64,000 nucleotides of DNA from Oscarella lobularis (Eukaryota > Porifera > Homoscleromorpha > Homosclerophorida > Oscarellidae): assembly GCF_947507565.1 (NCBI RefSeq), contig NW_027077201.1, positions 115,343 through 179,342 on the forward strand, read 5' to 3'. The notes beneath the pieces were generated by a model. That model did not search any database, was not told the origin of the DNA, and was given only the letters and a program-made list of their open reading frames with translations. Positions 21,231-34,237 of this stretch are shown piece by piece (the stretch's first letter is position 1; each line of letters begins with the position of its first letter). A program made the position numbers and the translations under genes.

Positions 21231-23290
21231 AAACACTACCTAATCCCAACCCTAACCCTCGCCCTTACCAAAAATCAAGCCCACGATTGGCAGCAAACAT
21301 GCGAAAAAATGGCCAACAACAAATTCAAGTAACGCACGCTAATAAAAAATAAGAAAAGCCAAAAACTATGAAAACGGTCATTTTAAACTTATCTGACACT
21401 CCAACGAACACAAAACGACGCGAAACGATGCAAAACATGAACCTGAAACGAGAACGAACGAAAATACACCCTTTTTCATTCAACAAATATCGATCGAAGA
21501 AGAAATCGATCAGATCGACGAAATTGGATCAAAAACAAAGCGTAAACGATACTTACCACTGTATCTGAAGCCACAAACACGTTTTCGAACATGAAAAACA
21601 CGGAAAACAGCTCCGAAAACGAGATATCACTTGTACGAGGCGCTATGACGTAAATAAACAATTGTCATAGCGCGCGCTAAAACATACAAACTACAACATA
21701 TAACGGATTTCACGCGCGAATCACTCAAATATATACATTTAATATATAAATAAAGTTTACGACTATCTTATCAAACAAACCATAACTTAGTCGATAGATT
21801 AACGCGCTTGGCGATCTTCTTCCCGCTGAGATATAAATTGACCATACGAATAAATATTTTTATTCGTGGAGCTTGAAACTAGGGAATTAGGGGCAATTAA
21901 ACCCTAATCCGTAACCCTTACCCCACCCGCTAACGTTTTTTTCTCTGCGGAAAAAGATACAATACCCACCGGGGAAAAGATGCACGCACTCTTTCTAAGT
22001 ATTCACCAAGGGCTTTTTGGATCTTTCGCAGATTTTCGGTTAATCGTTCCAGCTGAGTTTCAATTCCGGCGATTTCGATGACCAAATTTACTTCTCCACA
22101 TTTCTTGACAATTTTCATCAAGCTTAGAAACTCCGCGCTTATGCTACAACAAAAAATAATGTCTTTAGTCGAAAAGACGAGTCTTGTATGGTTTACCAGC
22201 GAATGTCGAAATTTTCATTTTGAAGATCTTCAACGGCTATTGTTTCGCTGAATAGCCTCTCCAAGGAAATCCAGAGACGCTGGACTTCCATCAGGGCGTC
22301 AAAGACGGACTTTACGATAGTCAAATATTTGGGTTTCTACAGCGGAAACGAAGTCAAAATCCTAAAACAGAGTCAGAATAATAATAAACAGTTGAAGTGG
22401 TCAAACCCTGAAGCGTGGCGAGAGTTTTATCGCCGAGACGATGTTAGAGCACTCCATTGTTTTCTTCAGAATATCTTCCGCGTCGATAAGCAAGTGCTTC
22501 CTATACTTCACCACTTGAAACTTATGCTCCATGACTTGCTTCACCCAAGCAGTTAAACTTTTTTTTCAGCGAAAGGGTTAAACCAACTTATAATGAGCCA
22601 GACGTCATAAAATCTTTTGTCGCGCTGTGCCAGTTTAAAAAACTTATCCGCCTCTTCAGCATAGCAAAAATATTGAAAAAAATTTTCACAATCACTCTTG
22701 AACCGTATGCGCACCCCCAGTAAGTTCCTCAAGAAAAGGCCGACCATATTTCGAAACCCAAGTTGTTTCCAAAATCTGGCGTTGCTGGTCTTTATGCTGC
22801 TTGGTTTCACGCCAGGAAATTCCGATGCCGTTTGCTCGTATAAATTTGATGACTGTTCTCTGGGGTATTTAATTCTTTCACAAACACATCAACTTGTGAG
22901 AAAATAAAGGTCAACTTTCTACGTTTTACCTGTTTTTAAGCAAAGCCATCGCCTGCCGCCTTGGCGAAGACGAGTGAGGAACGTTGAAACTCAGGTTGCC
23001 AGCTTGCACGAGTGCTACAAAAAGCTCAAATATCAATCTAACGACAAAATACCGCCTACCGTGGAAGCGCTTCAATTGCAGATCCCCTAACAAAAACTCG
23101 TTAATTGAAAGCAAAAAAGATATTGTTGCTTCTTACGCGTCGCCTTTTCTAGGGTAGATAGAGTGAGCCACTCTGATTGGCTAATAACGTCTTTGATTGT
23201 TAGACTAAGTCCCGGTTGTTAACATTGCTTTTGCCACGCCCTAGCGCGTTTAGAGTGATTTCTTCGCGTTTCATCCGTTCTCTGAAGTTC
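21231..23290. other. AT-rich stretch without a recognised gene
   Basis: A short telomere-like run (CCTAATCCCAACCCTAACCC) is at about 21238-21260. The plus ORF 22329-22556 and minus ORF 22810-22553 contain no known motif. Nothing else is identifiable. Confidence 0.4.
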
Positions 23291-23295
23291 TGTAT

Positions 23296-25020
23296 TTGTG
23301 CGAAAATTTTAAGATGAGTTTTAAGAGCAACAGGTCACTTCGGAAACGGAATCTGGCCAGTTTTCAACGGATGAGGGCGGTTCTGGCAAACAGACAGTGC
23401 GATGACGCCCACGAACCAGTTACGCCTGCTCAGGTGAGATTAGTTAGACATCAATTAGCATTTCCACACATTAAATTACGTTGTAGACGCCCGTTCCGCC
23501 CCATCCGAGTTCTCCAGCCGCTCCTGCGGACGTCGCGACGATCGGCGGAGATGCCGTTCGAGCTGATGACATGGCTATTGAGCCTGAATTTATCGCAGTT
23601 CAACCGGACGACGCAGACGACAATGGCTGGGAGACAGAGGAAGATAAAGACGAAGAAGATGATGACAAAGTGGAGAATCCGATGCCTTTCAACAATGACA
23701 AGGTGTGGGAAAATTTGGCAGAGTGGGCACGTTCTCTTGTTAGGGACGACATGAAAAAGATCGCCGTTCTTCTCCTCAAATTTTATATGAAGCTTCCCCC
23801 TCGTTCAAGTGTGACATCAGCATCCAAAGCCATCAGCAAATTTATGTTGTTTTTTGGAAAATCTATTCGGAAATGGCGGAATCAATATATTAACAACAGA
23901 GGGGACTTTAACCACTACGGCCGGAGAAAATACCAACGAGAGAGCCTCATGTTTGACGACCGCTTCTGCACACGTGCGCGGAATTGGGCAAGGGAGAACG
24001 CCAATCGGAGAGGACATCCCAATATGACGATCCACGACTTCCGCGACAACGTCAACCACGCTCTTCTGCCCGAATTGCAGCAGGAGAGAGAGGATAGTTT
24101 ATATTTAAAAAGCAAATTTATTTAATTATTATAATCACATTTCTATAGCTTATTTGCGTTGCTCAGGGGAAACAGAGACATGCCGAAAGCTACTTCATCA
24201 TATAGATTTCGAAGTCTTCGACGGACCGGTCATAAATCGACGTACATCGACGGGCATGAAAGAAATGACGTGAGGCTGTATCGTAATAAGTATATAGAGT
24301 ATGTAACTAGCTTAGAGTCTTCACACCTCCTTTCCCCTGCGTCTTCTGATGTTGTGTCTGTTTCTTTTAATACACATAGTGTAGGGAATATTGTAGCAGT
24401 TAAGATTTTAGTTACCATATTTCATGATGAATGTTCCTTTCAGAGTAATGATGATCAAAGTTATATGTGGACGTTAGAGGATTAGTCATGTATTACGCCA
24501 AAAATAGGGGGAACAGGATTACTGGTTTCAGATTTTATTGACCAAGATAACGGTTGTCTTAGACTCTTACAGATGAGGAATTTACGTTACGCAAATCCAC
24601 ACACCCAAATATTAGACAGGCCGCTAGAACAATACTTAGGTATGAGGAAAATAGAGATGGTTTTGGAATAGTGATAAATTTATTTCTCAATTTAAAGAAG
24701 CATCAATAGGCATTAGAAATAGCGAGTGTAAAGTATCCTAGTAATGAGTATGATATTTTATGGGTTTTTGACCAGAGTTCTAATCACACAATAAAAAGTC
24801 AGGACGCACTGAACGCTAATCGCATGAACATTAAGCCAGGAGGAGTACATACGCCAATAATGAGGGGATACAGTGTGGGAGGGTAATTTGTTTTCCATGA
24901 CGTCCGGAAGAGAAAACATAGGACTTCGAGAATGCCCGAAGGGACGTTGAAGATACAAAGGAGGAATGTCGAGGAAGCAAATGGTCAACGAATTATATCA
25001 ACATTGCGTACGTCATTTTG
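23296..25020 (+). pseudogene. Decayed DDE-superfamily transposase (fungal/animal DDE endonuclease type)
   Basis: Exon 1 starts at 23314 (MSFKSNRSLRKRNLASFQRM) and ends at a GTGAGA donor near 23434. The next exon, after TTGTAG, runs to 24125 with an acidic stretch and a helical part (RRGHPNMTIHDFRDNVNHAL). Further on come STYIDGHERNDVRLYRNKYI, then ILVTIFHDECSFQSNDDQS (first Asp), IGGTGLLVSDFIDQDNG, ILWVFDQSSNHTIKSQDALN (second Asp) and NRMNIKPGGVHTPIMRGYS. These match, in order, the DGHER..DV..YR, HDES.F..ND, G.S.MVSDF and FDNSSNH motifs of this family. Several stops (e.g. after 24480 and 24665) break it, and the last Glu-bearing part is missing. Confidence 0.75.
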
Positions 25021-26235
25021 AAGGAAATTTTTCTTCTCACTTGGGCGGCTAAATCTACCCTTATGCGAACGTATGAGTTTACAACATTAGATGCAGCTTT
25101 AGAAGATAAATTGACGATGTCCTCGTCCTCTTGACAACCTTCTTCACGCAGTTTCTTCACAAGCTGACGGTTTGTTTCGGAAATCGTCGCGCCAGAGATG
25201 TTTACTTTTCAATCTCTGGCTTCCCACGGTGTGTATCTAGAGGCGTTATTAACTTTATAAGCTTTCCAGCAAGACATGCATGGCTATAGCTTTACAATTG
25301 TCATTATCTAATTATAATAATTTAGACATTTTATTTCTATATATGATTGCTAAAAAAGCGTTACTTAGAAATGAAGCATCAGATTCTTTTGCGACATGTA
25401 CGCACATTGCAATTGTAACGGAACCAGTCCGGAATGACCCTGTTGATTTACCTTCGGGTTCATCTTCTGAAGCAATGGGTTGGTGTAAGCACAGATGTGG
25501 TGTAGGTGTCTAAACAGTTTTCTTTAAAACATATAAATTAAAAGTATATTATGAAACGTGTTAAATAATTACTGTAGTATTGCGAGCCTACTTTTCGTGG
25601 TTCCTCCAGTGACATCGGTTGACAAAAAACGTTGTCCCAATGCAGAAGTTAGGCTCTCTTCAACAAAACTAATGATAATTTTTCTGTCATTTTAGGGATG
25701 TGGTCAACAACCTGTTAAGAACGTATTCGTGCAAGTTGCACGCGTTTTTGTAGAAAGTATACTGCGTTGAGCGTGAAGACGGTTTTGGACTTTCCACCTT
25801 AAAAGAAGCTGACGACAACAGTCATATAATTGCTTGTGTTGGAAAAGACGCTAAGTCTAAGAGCAACGGCGTCACATTCGACAAAGTTTCAATTTAATCC
25901 TCATCATTCGTACCTGAAATTCCAAAGTCATCGCCTAAAAGAAACTGTCTATTGTTGCTTACCGGTATAGAACTTAATGCACTACGAAATAAGAACGTAG
26001 GGATATAGAAAACTAACCGAGAAATTGGGTCAAGAATGTCTGTAAGTACAGTAGAATTAATGTCACTTATCCAAACACTTTGGGACCGAGCCACTTTCGT
26101 AAGTCTGAATAATCCGCATAAGTGGCGTTTTCATTTTAAATGCAAAATCAACTAGTACATGCCGTAGAAAGAGAAAGCTGTGCTAACTTCATTAATCACG
26201 TGACTCTATAGACGCCTTCTTGGGTCCAGCTGAAG
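25021..26235. other. No recognised gene; right end repeats the left end of the P-like element
   Basis: Short ORFs without motifs. Bases 26167-26225 match 18851-18910 (…CATTAATCACGTGACT…), so a P-like fragment seems to have been present where the Ginger1-like element later landed. Confidence 0.45.
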
Positions 26236-26239
26236 GGTC

Positions 26240-28029
26240 TGTCTTGCTTTTTTCGGTCCGAAGTAAAAAATGAACCTACGTCCATTTTTCTCTGCAAAAT
26301 TTGGACCTAGAGGATCATTTTTTGCAGACAAAAATGGACCTTGCAGGACGAAAATGGACCTGATCCATTTTTTCAGCAAAATTTGGACCTAGGTTCATTT
26401 TTTTAGCAAAATTTGGACCTAGGCCTTTCGTGATAGCGTGCGCGTTGACTCATTTATATCAATTCGGCAACGTGATTCGGTCGGTTAGTGTTTCTGCGTC
26501 CTTGCCACGTGCTCATATCGATCGCTATCGACAATGGCTGGAAATAGAGCAGATCTGAACATTAGCTTGTTTGACGCAGCGAGCGAGGAAGAGAAGGCCG
26601 ATCCGGAGATTGATTTGGTGGAAGCTGCGTACGTATAGGTCACATCTAAGCAATACCCAGTTTCGTGTTCGAATTTGAAAAAGATAGCAATTAGGAAGAA
26701 GGCGCAGTCGTTCGCATTGATCGTGGGTGTAATGCACTACAAGAAAAAGCGAAATGGCCGGGTATTCAAGCTGACGTCAGCTAGCGCTTGCCTGCGCTCA
26801 TTTTTGTCAGTTTTAGCAGTATGTCACGCATTTCTCCTAGATTGTCGCTCTGAGATATATAAAGACCAGAAAGGAGCAGCTGCAGTTGGTGAAAGCATGT
26901 CACATGGATCCAACATCTGGGCATGTCGGCGTCCGAAAGACCATGGCAAAAATATCGGACAAAGTCATTTGCAAAGGTTTTCTAATTCTCAACGGAAGTT
27001 GGCTGAACGACTGCGTTATCAATGGCGCTCAAATATTATTGCACAATCTCTTCCCGTGGATGGGGGGCTTCAAGATACAATTAAATCAGCAGCCATCGGG
27101 TTTGATGTTGTGGATCGACCGTTTGTACAGATACTTCATGTCAGCGGGTCATTGGATCACAGTGTCAAACGTTGGCTGTGAAGAGGGCACAATTAACGTC
27201 TTCGACAGCCTTCACTTTACACCATCCCGAGCCGTCAAACATCTTGTCGCCCACGTGGTTAAGTCGAAATCAGCGGCGCTGACGTTCCGCTCATAAATAT
27301 TCAGTGGCAGCGGGGTTCAAGTGACTGCGGTGTCTTCGCCATTGCGCACGCCGCAGCTTTGTGCAGCGGAGACAACCCGGCGCGCCTGACTTTTGATCAG
27401 CAAAGAATGCGGCAGCACCTGGAGAATTTTTCCAGAATCCCACTAATGCAAAGTTTCCCGTGTTAATGGAGAGAGAAAGGCAATGCGAAGTTCTGGAGGA
27501 AGTTCTCCTGCCAATGTATTGTGTGCGTCGACTGCCGGCGAAGGGAATGATGGTAGCTTGCAATGGGAAGTCATGCGCAACTAAGGACGAGTGGTATCAC
27601 ATCGGTTGCATGGGACTTGCCCAAAAGTCCGTGCCAAAAAAGTGGCTATGCTCCGCCTGCCGCTAACTCCAGTATTTGTAGTGTATCTATAGTGTATTTG
27701 TAGAATATGTAAACCAAATAAAGCGGTGAAAGTGAACTTGGAAGCGTGGGTTAGCAGAGTCTCCGATCGCAAAGTTACTGGACGAAAATAACGCGTTCAG
27801 CGTATCACTACTCAATCGGTGAGTTTCAAAGGCGGCTCTAACCATTAGAGAAGACGATGGAGGCAAGACGTGCATGAAAGACTCCATGTTGACTTGAGAA
27901 ATGGACGCCGTCTACTTTGTCCGGCCTGGTCCATTTCTTTCTGCATACAACGATCCTGCCGGTCCATATTTCTCTAGACTGAAATGGACCGGGGGTCCAT
28001 TTTGAGCACGGTCCATTTTTGTCGTGACA
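26240..28029 (+). mobile_element. Ginger1-like DNA transposon, internally deleted, with 4-bp target duplication
   Basis: The element begins TGTCTTGC and ends GTGACA (reverse: TGTCACG), the TGTNR-type termini known for Ginger1. It is flanked by GGTC on both sides (26236-26239 and 28030-28033), matching the 4-bp duplications of that superfamily. Subterminal zones (26270-26425 and 27930-28020) repeat GGTCCATTTT/AAATGGACC in both orientations. Inside is a gene with H2C2, Ulp1 and PHD parts; the integrase core is missing. Confidence 0.75.
26534..27666 (+). pseudogene. Ginger-type protein remnant: integrase zinc finger, Ulp1 (C48) protease, PHD finger
   Basis: A short acidic first exon (MAGNRADLNISLFDAASEEE) is followed by RKKAQSFALIVGVMHYKKKR and CHMDPTSGHVGVRKTMAKI, the His half of the H2C2 zinc finger before retroviral-type integrases. 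The DDE core is absent. The frame goes on to a Ulp1/SUMO-protease-like domain: GSWLNDCVINGAQILLHNLF, GHWITVSNVGC (catalytic His), NVFDSLH (Asp) and, after a one-base shift, SSDCGVFAIAHAAALCSG (catalytic Cys). A PHD finger closes the protein (CNGKSC...WYHIGC...WLCSACR), its second Cys changed to Arg. Ginger1 elements are known to carry extra protease and PHD domains. At least two shifts break the frame. Confidence 0.7.
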
Positions 28030-28033
28030 GGTC

Positions 28034-29387
28034 CCCGTTAGACAAGACTGCATGAGAAAAGCCTCGAACTCCTAATTTGTTTGCACCAGAGGGCTGCAGA
28101 AGGGTTTTAGCTAGCTACAGTTTTAGCGAAACGCAGATCAGAGGCAAGCAAATGAATCGCGACACTTTGAAAGTGCTGTTCGCGTAGACTCTAAGCCCGA
28201 AAAAGGCTCTCTTTCTCAGACTGAAAGTTTTAAAGCGTTGCATTAGTGCAAGAAAAGAGCGTTCTTACAGTCTCACAGGTCCAATATACTAAAAGGGCGT
28301 GACCGAAAAAATACCCTAAACTTTGCTCTCTACGCCTCGATTACATGCACCACCTTTTCCTAATACCCATAGTTTGATTTCTTAGTTCTCTTTAGTAGTT
28401 ACTGATATGGACCCCATATGTCGTGCTCTTCGCGGGGTATGAATCTGGACAGAACATAGCGTCTATAAAACTACGTGATGGCCTAGCGTGCGCAGAGTTG
28501 GCACAGCTCTCTCTCTCTACGGCTCTGATACATTCGACATACGTGTAGACTAATCATGCATCTTGATTAAACGTTGCAAATCGAGAGTGCGCAAAAGACA
28601 AGGTTGGAAGAGCATTTGGCACTTCAGCCGAACGCGTACAAACACTTTCAAACACGTTCTTGTGCATCAAACGGGTTCTTACCATTCAACTACACTTGTA
28701 CAGTTTCAACTCAACCCCCGTTCGGTTGACAGACGTGTTGGGATGACTGAAGTTCGGATAAGTGACATTCTACTGTATCATCAGTAATGGAAGACCCCAA
28801 GTTTTTCAGTGCAATGTGCAAAAAGGCATTCTCTAGCGTTTAAGAATGGCTTAAACAAACTGTCAAATCAATGTATGAATAATAAGATATAAGAGACCAC
28901 TTTAGTCGATTTGTTATTACACTTTCACGCTTTGGCTAGATTGTTTTCATAGCTGCTCAGAATGCTGTATGAGTTGAGTTAAAGGGAATTTGATCCCAAG
29001 TGCTTGAAAAGTAGGTTCCTCTTCTTGCATCGCAGTTTGGCCAGTTAATAAAGTAGCTACCATCTACAAAAGGGCCTATTACTTGATTGTACGCAAATAC
29101 AGTAACAGTAATTAATTGCTTTAATTAAAAAGTTCTTGTTCAGCAAAGACTTAAAGGGGAGCAGAAGTGGTTTTAGCCGAAGATTACATTTTTGTGTAGT
29201 TGACTTCTTTGCAACATTTTATCCTATGTTAGTGTAAGCTGTTTTTTGCAAAAACGAAAATGTGGACTTTGCACAGCAGTTTTTCACCAAGCTGGGCGTG
29301 CCTACTTGTGACGTCACAGAGGAAAGGTCTTCCAGACGCTGCGCCTCTCTGAGCCATCGTTCCTACCGCAAAGGGCGCTTTTCTCTG
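28034..29387. other. No recognised gene
   Basis: Only short ORFs. A (TC)n-like run is near 28510. Nothing to name. Confidence 0.35.
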
Positions 29388-31320
29388 CTATGGGACGTCG
29401 ATGCGTGGCCTACGGGTGCAGCAACACCACCGCTGACTGAGTCTCGCTTTTTCACTTTCCGAAAGACCCTCTAAAGCGGCGGATTTGGACGGAAAGAGCG
29501 TCTCAAACGCGTGACCGCTGGGCGGGTCCCTCCGAGCACAACTTACTTTGTAGCTCTTATTCGCTCCAGACTGCTTCGAGATCTCTGCTGCAGTTTACCT
29601 GGATTTTGGAATTGGCAAGAAGACGTTACTAAAGCCCAATGCTGTTCCTACGATTTTTCACCGTCAACGATAAATGTTAGAAGCGCCTTCAGAAAGCGAC
29701 AGAAGGCTCGGGTAAGTCTTTGAAAAACGTCGAGTACGTGTAGACTAAGCTAACGTCGATATTTGAAGAAGATTGTTGAAGAGTCCCTAATGTTTGCCAG
29801 TGCATAAAACTTGAGTGAAAGCAGCAGTGAATCAGACGATCCCATCGTTAATACTAAGGTCACGACTGCAAAAATAGGCATTAAATGCGATTTTTTACGG
29901 TCCCAAAAGAGAACGAAGAAGACCTCGTTTGTGTTACAAATAATAGTGACATGGGTGAAATCACGTTGTCAACAGAGGACATAAACGAGATTGATGAGCT
30001 GCCGACTTCCTCATTTACTCCAGAAGACACTACTGATCGGTAAATTAATATCTGATCTCTGCAAGCCTTAATTTAAATACCTTATAGGTCTGATTCAGAA
30101 AAAAGTAATAGCGGGCACAGTGCTGTACATGGAAGAAAGTTTATTGTTTACAAAAGCGCATTGATGGCGTTGTTTCAGCTGTGCCTTTCTGTAAAAGCTC
30201 CAAAGTGGAAGTAAAGGTCGTGGTTGGAACGTTTCTGAAAGTCGAACAACGCTGCAAGGACTGTCTGTGTTGTCGAACATGGAAAAGTCAACCATTTATT
30301 GGGAACACACAAGCTGGCAACCTCTTGCTGTCCTTGGCCATTCCATTTTCTGGCTCTCTGCCCTCTAAAGCCATTCGACTTCTGCAAATTCTCGGATGCT
30401 GCACCATAACAACAACAAGAACGTTCGTTTCACATTCTCTATCAGACAGTGGCATCCGTATGGAAACGAAGGCAAAATTCAATACTGGAGGAGGTGAAGC
30501 AAGATTCACCATGTGGGCTAATTTTGGCTGGATAAGGGCGCGCTGACAGTCCTGGTCATTGCGCAAAATTTGGTTCGTACTCTTTGATTGACGTTGAAAG
30601 AGGAGTTGTAGTTGCGATGAAATTAGTGCAGGTAAGTTTACAGGTGGCCGCACTCTTTGAACAGTCACGCCTTTATGCATGTAGAGTAACGAGGTTGGAG
30701 GCAGTACAAAAATGGAGAAAGAGTGCCTCATCCGAGCAAAACATTTTCTCAAAAGCAGCGGTGTAACTACAAGCGCCTTAATCACCGACAGACATCGGCA
30801 ATTAGGAAAATGGATAAGGGAAAATTTGAACAAGACAGATCATTTTTTTGATGTGTGGCATATGGCCAAAAGTAAAGAAGCCAAACAGTGATATCACCTT
30901 CTGATTACTTTGTTTAGGTCTAAGAAAAAAATTAGAAGCTCTCCAAAAAGAAAAAGATTGTGAGTTAGTTGGAGAACTGGTGAAAAGTGTTATCAACCAC
31001 CTCTATTGGAGTGCAGCCTCGTCGAAGCCTGGCGAAGGAGATCTTATAAAGACAAAATGGCTTTCAGTTACTAAACAAATTCACAACGTACACGAAGGCT
31101 TTGGCGAAGTTTTTCCAGCCTGTCTGCATCCTCCTTTAGGGCGATCAGCATCAAGAAAAAAGTGGTTTCAATGTTGTATGTGTGTCTTCTGAAAACTCCC
31201 ACATGGCAAACGATCACCTGTTTCAGAACCGTTGCGTGAAACGTTTCATGCAGCAGTCGGGACTTTAGCGTTTCAAGAAGTTGCATTCCCCGGCTTTCTC
31301 TCCCTTGAAACTCTGTCCAT
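29388..31320 (+). pseudogene. THAP-domain Kolobok-like transposase, heavily broken
   Basis: From ATG 29388 the reading MGRRCVAYGCSNTTAD, FHFPKDPLKRRIWTERASQT and then RDRWAGPSEHNLLCSS is a THAP zinc finger, with a stop and a shift inside. Downstream, exon-like pieces give YKSALMALFQLCL (30145), VVVGTFLKVEQRCKDCLCC, RTWKSQPFIGNTQAGNLLLS and IPFSGSLPSKAIRLLQ. These are followed by DSPGHCAKFGSYSLIDVERG, SGVTTSALITDRHRQLGKWI, ENLNKTDHFFDVWHMAKS and VINHLYWSAASS. These match the order of animal Kolobok-type transposases (W-K-SQP..G.T..GN, DGRCDSPGHCAK, TDRH, YDVWH, NH.YW.A). Many shifts and stops show it is dead. The C-terminal part is unclear. Confidence 0.75.
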
Positions 31321-33375
31321 CCTAGTTACCCAGGTTACAGCTCACGTGAACCAGTTGCGGTTATTACATTAGAGAGAGACATCCATTCACAACTCACAAA
31401 CGGTAATCTTATTACACAGGTCGAATGACTCCTGTATTCTCTGCGCGCATAACGGAACTTTTGAACCATTTCAACCTTCGGATCACGGTGAAATTCGTCT
31501 CGTTACGCACTCAATGAGATCAATCTTGTGTTCGCAGCGTTCGCAGTGCGTATTTGATCGGCGCGTTGACTGCAAACGGGATGGCCGGCGAACCGGAACA
31601 AAGAACCTCAGGCTGGCGGTCCCCGCTAACGGCCCCAAGCTACTACGGCGGCTTCTACGCGGAGGTTAGAGGTTGATAACCTTTTTTTAGGGTTGTACGA
31701 TCGCGCAGGAAGAGATGGTTGCGGGCTCAAAGGCGTTCGAAGGTGAGTCGAGACACTGGCAGCTAAACTGCACTGCACTCAGCTTCTACTAAATTTTAGT
31801 ACTTCTAATATTCTTTTCCTGCTTACCAATACGTTCTCTCCATGTTAGTCTAATATTCGTTCTTTCTCTTGCAGGGTAAATACTTGTAATTGCTTTAATT
31901 TTTGCGTAGCTTTGTACGAACTTTTTTTAGAATTTTTTGAACGCTAAGAATTTTGCTCTCAATTTGCATGCTAATTTCTATCTTGATAGCCGTGGCACTA
32001 ATTTTTTTCTCTTTTGCAGGCGTAAGTAGTATAGTACTTAATTTTTAACTGTAGCTGACTTTTAGTCTTTTTATAAGTTTTTTGCATGATTTTACGTTTT
32101 TGGAATTTTTTATGCCTTTTTGAGTCTTTTTAACGTAGAAAAATTTTTTATTTTGCATGGTTTTTAATTTTGAAAGATTTTTATAAAATTTTTATAGTAT
32201 TATAAAACCTTTTAGTTTGCCTAATGTGTATATACTTAGATGCTTGTTTTAATAAATAAGGATTAAGGAACCGTGTATTTTAGAAGCCAATACATCAATA
32301 GTTGTTATAGGGCATGTGACTTACGTTATTAGATTACTTACTCTCGACCTAAGTTAATTACAGCGTAATGAAGTTACGCACTCTGCAACGTTTCGCGAAA
32401 CGTTGGTGAAACGACTTTGCAATGGCGTAAGCAACGCCATAAGCAACGCTCTAGGTGAAACGTTGCTCAAAACGTTTCATACCGGGGTGATTTTTAGCCA
32501 TGCAATTTCCCTAAACTTACCTTAATTAGATACAAAAGCAAGCGCAAAAGTGCCGAAAATTTTGACTCAGACAATGTGTTGCTAATGACGTGGCGAAGAT
32601 GTCTCCCGAGCACCAGACTTCTTCACTGGAGGCCTATCACAGCGTCATAATACGTTATGCACCAAAATCAATAGCCTTTTCATACAAAGGAATTGAGTCG
32701 AGGTAGGCAAGGGAGATAGTAAAACGGGGTGTAATTACCACATTTTACAGATTATAGATAAGCGCTCTGCACTTTAATGAGAATAGTGGACGTAACCAAG
32801 CAGTAACCAGAGACGTTGAGTTAAGCTTCAACGTAAATTTCCCTAAGTACAAAAAGGCAATTATATTGACAGAAAGGTGCTTGTAATTGCGCGTATAGTA
32901 AGTTCCATAAAGATAGGCTCCACTTAGTTATAGAGTCATTCAGGTGTTTTCGGACTGCCTGAATATCGGACAAGCGTACTGAGCCTTCGGTGAAACGAAC
33001 TCCAACCCTTTCGTCCTGTGTTGCACCCTTGCTTGTGTAGAAACATCCACACAAAATCGCAGAGTCATTCGTTGCGCGCACGCTACAGGAGACGTCAGTT
33101 TGTATTCCCGGACACTGACATACGTAGTCGGACAGCATCAGACAAAGCGGACAGGCCTTCTAGCGGCTATTCCTTTGCAGCATTATAGCACTTATTATAT
33201 GCCATTCGAAAGCGCTTTCTTTGCTCTTTCACGTGGTAGTAACGTTTCTGCAAAAAAGTCAATTGGGATAGAATTACAAATTTTTTAAAAAAGTCAGTTT
33301 TTCGCCTATTTTTGAAACGTTGTTCAAAGCCACCACATGGTAAACACCTTCTCGTTGGGTCTTCAAAAAAGAAGT
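31321..33375. other. AT-rich stretch with no recognised gene
   Basis: T-rich and A-rich runs fill 31680-32300. A palindrome cluster sits at 32386-32480. The minus ORF 33138-32821 (Cys-rich start CQCPGIQTDVSC) has no family I know. Confidence 0.4.
32386..32405. repeat. Perfect 20-bp palindrome CAACGTTTCGCGAAACGTTG
   Basis: Both strands read identically. Right beside it are a second inverted pair (ATGGCGT...ACGCCAT, about 32421-32440) and more GAAACGTT copies up to 32480. A further GAAACGTTTCA occurs at about 31238. Confidence 0.9.
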
Positions 33376-33822
33376 TTATTGTTTTTTTACGCGCCTTAAA
33401 ACTAATTTACTAAAAAATCCAAACATCAGAACGGCAAACAAAAACTTTACGGCATCGTCAATTCTGCTGTAACGCAGCGATGCCAGCGCCGGCGAGATGC
33501 CATCGTTAACGCTTTGACTGCAAGGGGACGACAAGTCCACAATTAAGCGCCACCGGCACGGCTGATTGCTTTTCGGAATGACCCCAAACGGACTGAGGTG
33601 CACCCGAGAGCGCGCTTCCGGACGGATGGGGCCCACAAGGCGACCGCGCGCTTTCTCCTTCGCGAGATATTTGTCAATAACCGCGGTATGCGACGAGGCG
33701 GACGACAGGTTGCGCTTAGCCGAGGAGAGCCGAGACGAGCCGTAGTCAAAGCCAATCCGGAAGCCTTCTCGCAAACCGGACACAAGGTAGCCGGCAAAGG
33801 CGCGATCCGGAAACGCAGCCAA
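33376..33822 (-). pseudogene. DIRS-type reverse transcriptase, N-terminal fragment
   Basis: The reading AAFPDRAFAGYLVSGLREGF, then a RIGFDYGSS part, PFGVIPKSNQPCRWRLIVDL and then SVNDGISPALASLRYSRIDD matches the start of the RT in DIRS-like tyrosine-recombinase retroelements (GLREGF.IGFD, FGVIPK..KWRLI.DLS, SVNDGI). The homology stops at about 33430, before the palm motifs and YxDD. The last residues look like flanking sequence. It follows the gag remnant on the same strand. Confidence 0.8.
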
Positions 33823-34237
33823 CTCCTCTTCTCATCGATCCACGCGAAAAGGCGACACGGGTGCCGCCAGCGGCGCGAGCGGAGGACCGAGAGACCTGCC
33901 CGCGTCCAAGGCCAGCAGATCAGCCGTGTAACAATACCCCGACGGCACGAGGTTACACGCTGAGCTCGCGTCGAAAAGGGGAACCTCTAGAAAGAACAAA
34001 AACCTTAAGAAAGACTCTTTAATACCACAGCAACACAACCACTAACTGCTATAGACAAGACACAAAAGAAGAAACGCACAACACAAGAAAAGTTCAGTCC
34101 TGGCCGCCACGCGCAACAACAAACGCCGCAGCTCTAAGCGGCGCTCGCCAACTGTGCCTCGTTCTTGGTCGCCTCTTGCGCCTTACGAGACGAGCAATCA
34201 GATTGCTTGTGCGGGGCGCCGCAGGAGGAGCAAACAC

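Noticed and set aside
31220..31380. Continuation of the Kolobok-like transposase C-terminus
   Set aside because: The reading after about 31200 did not match the expected family motifs, so the end is left approximate.
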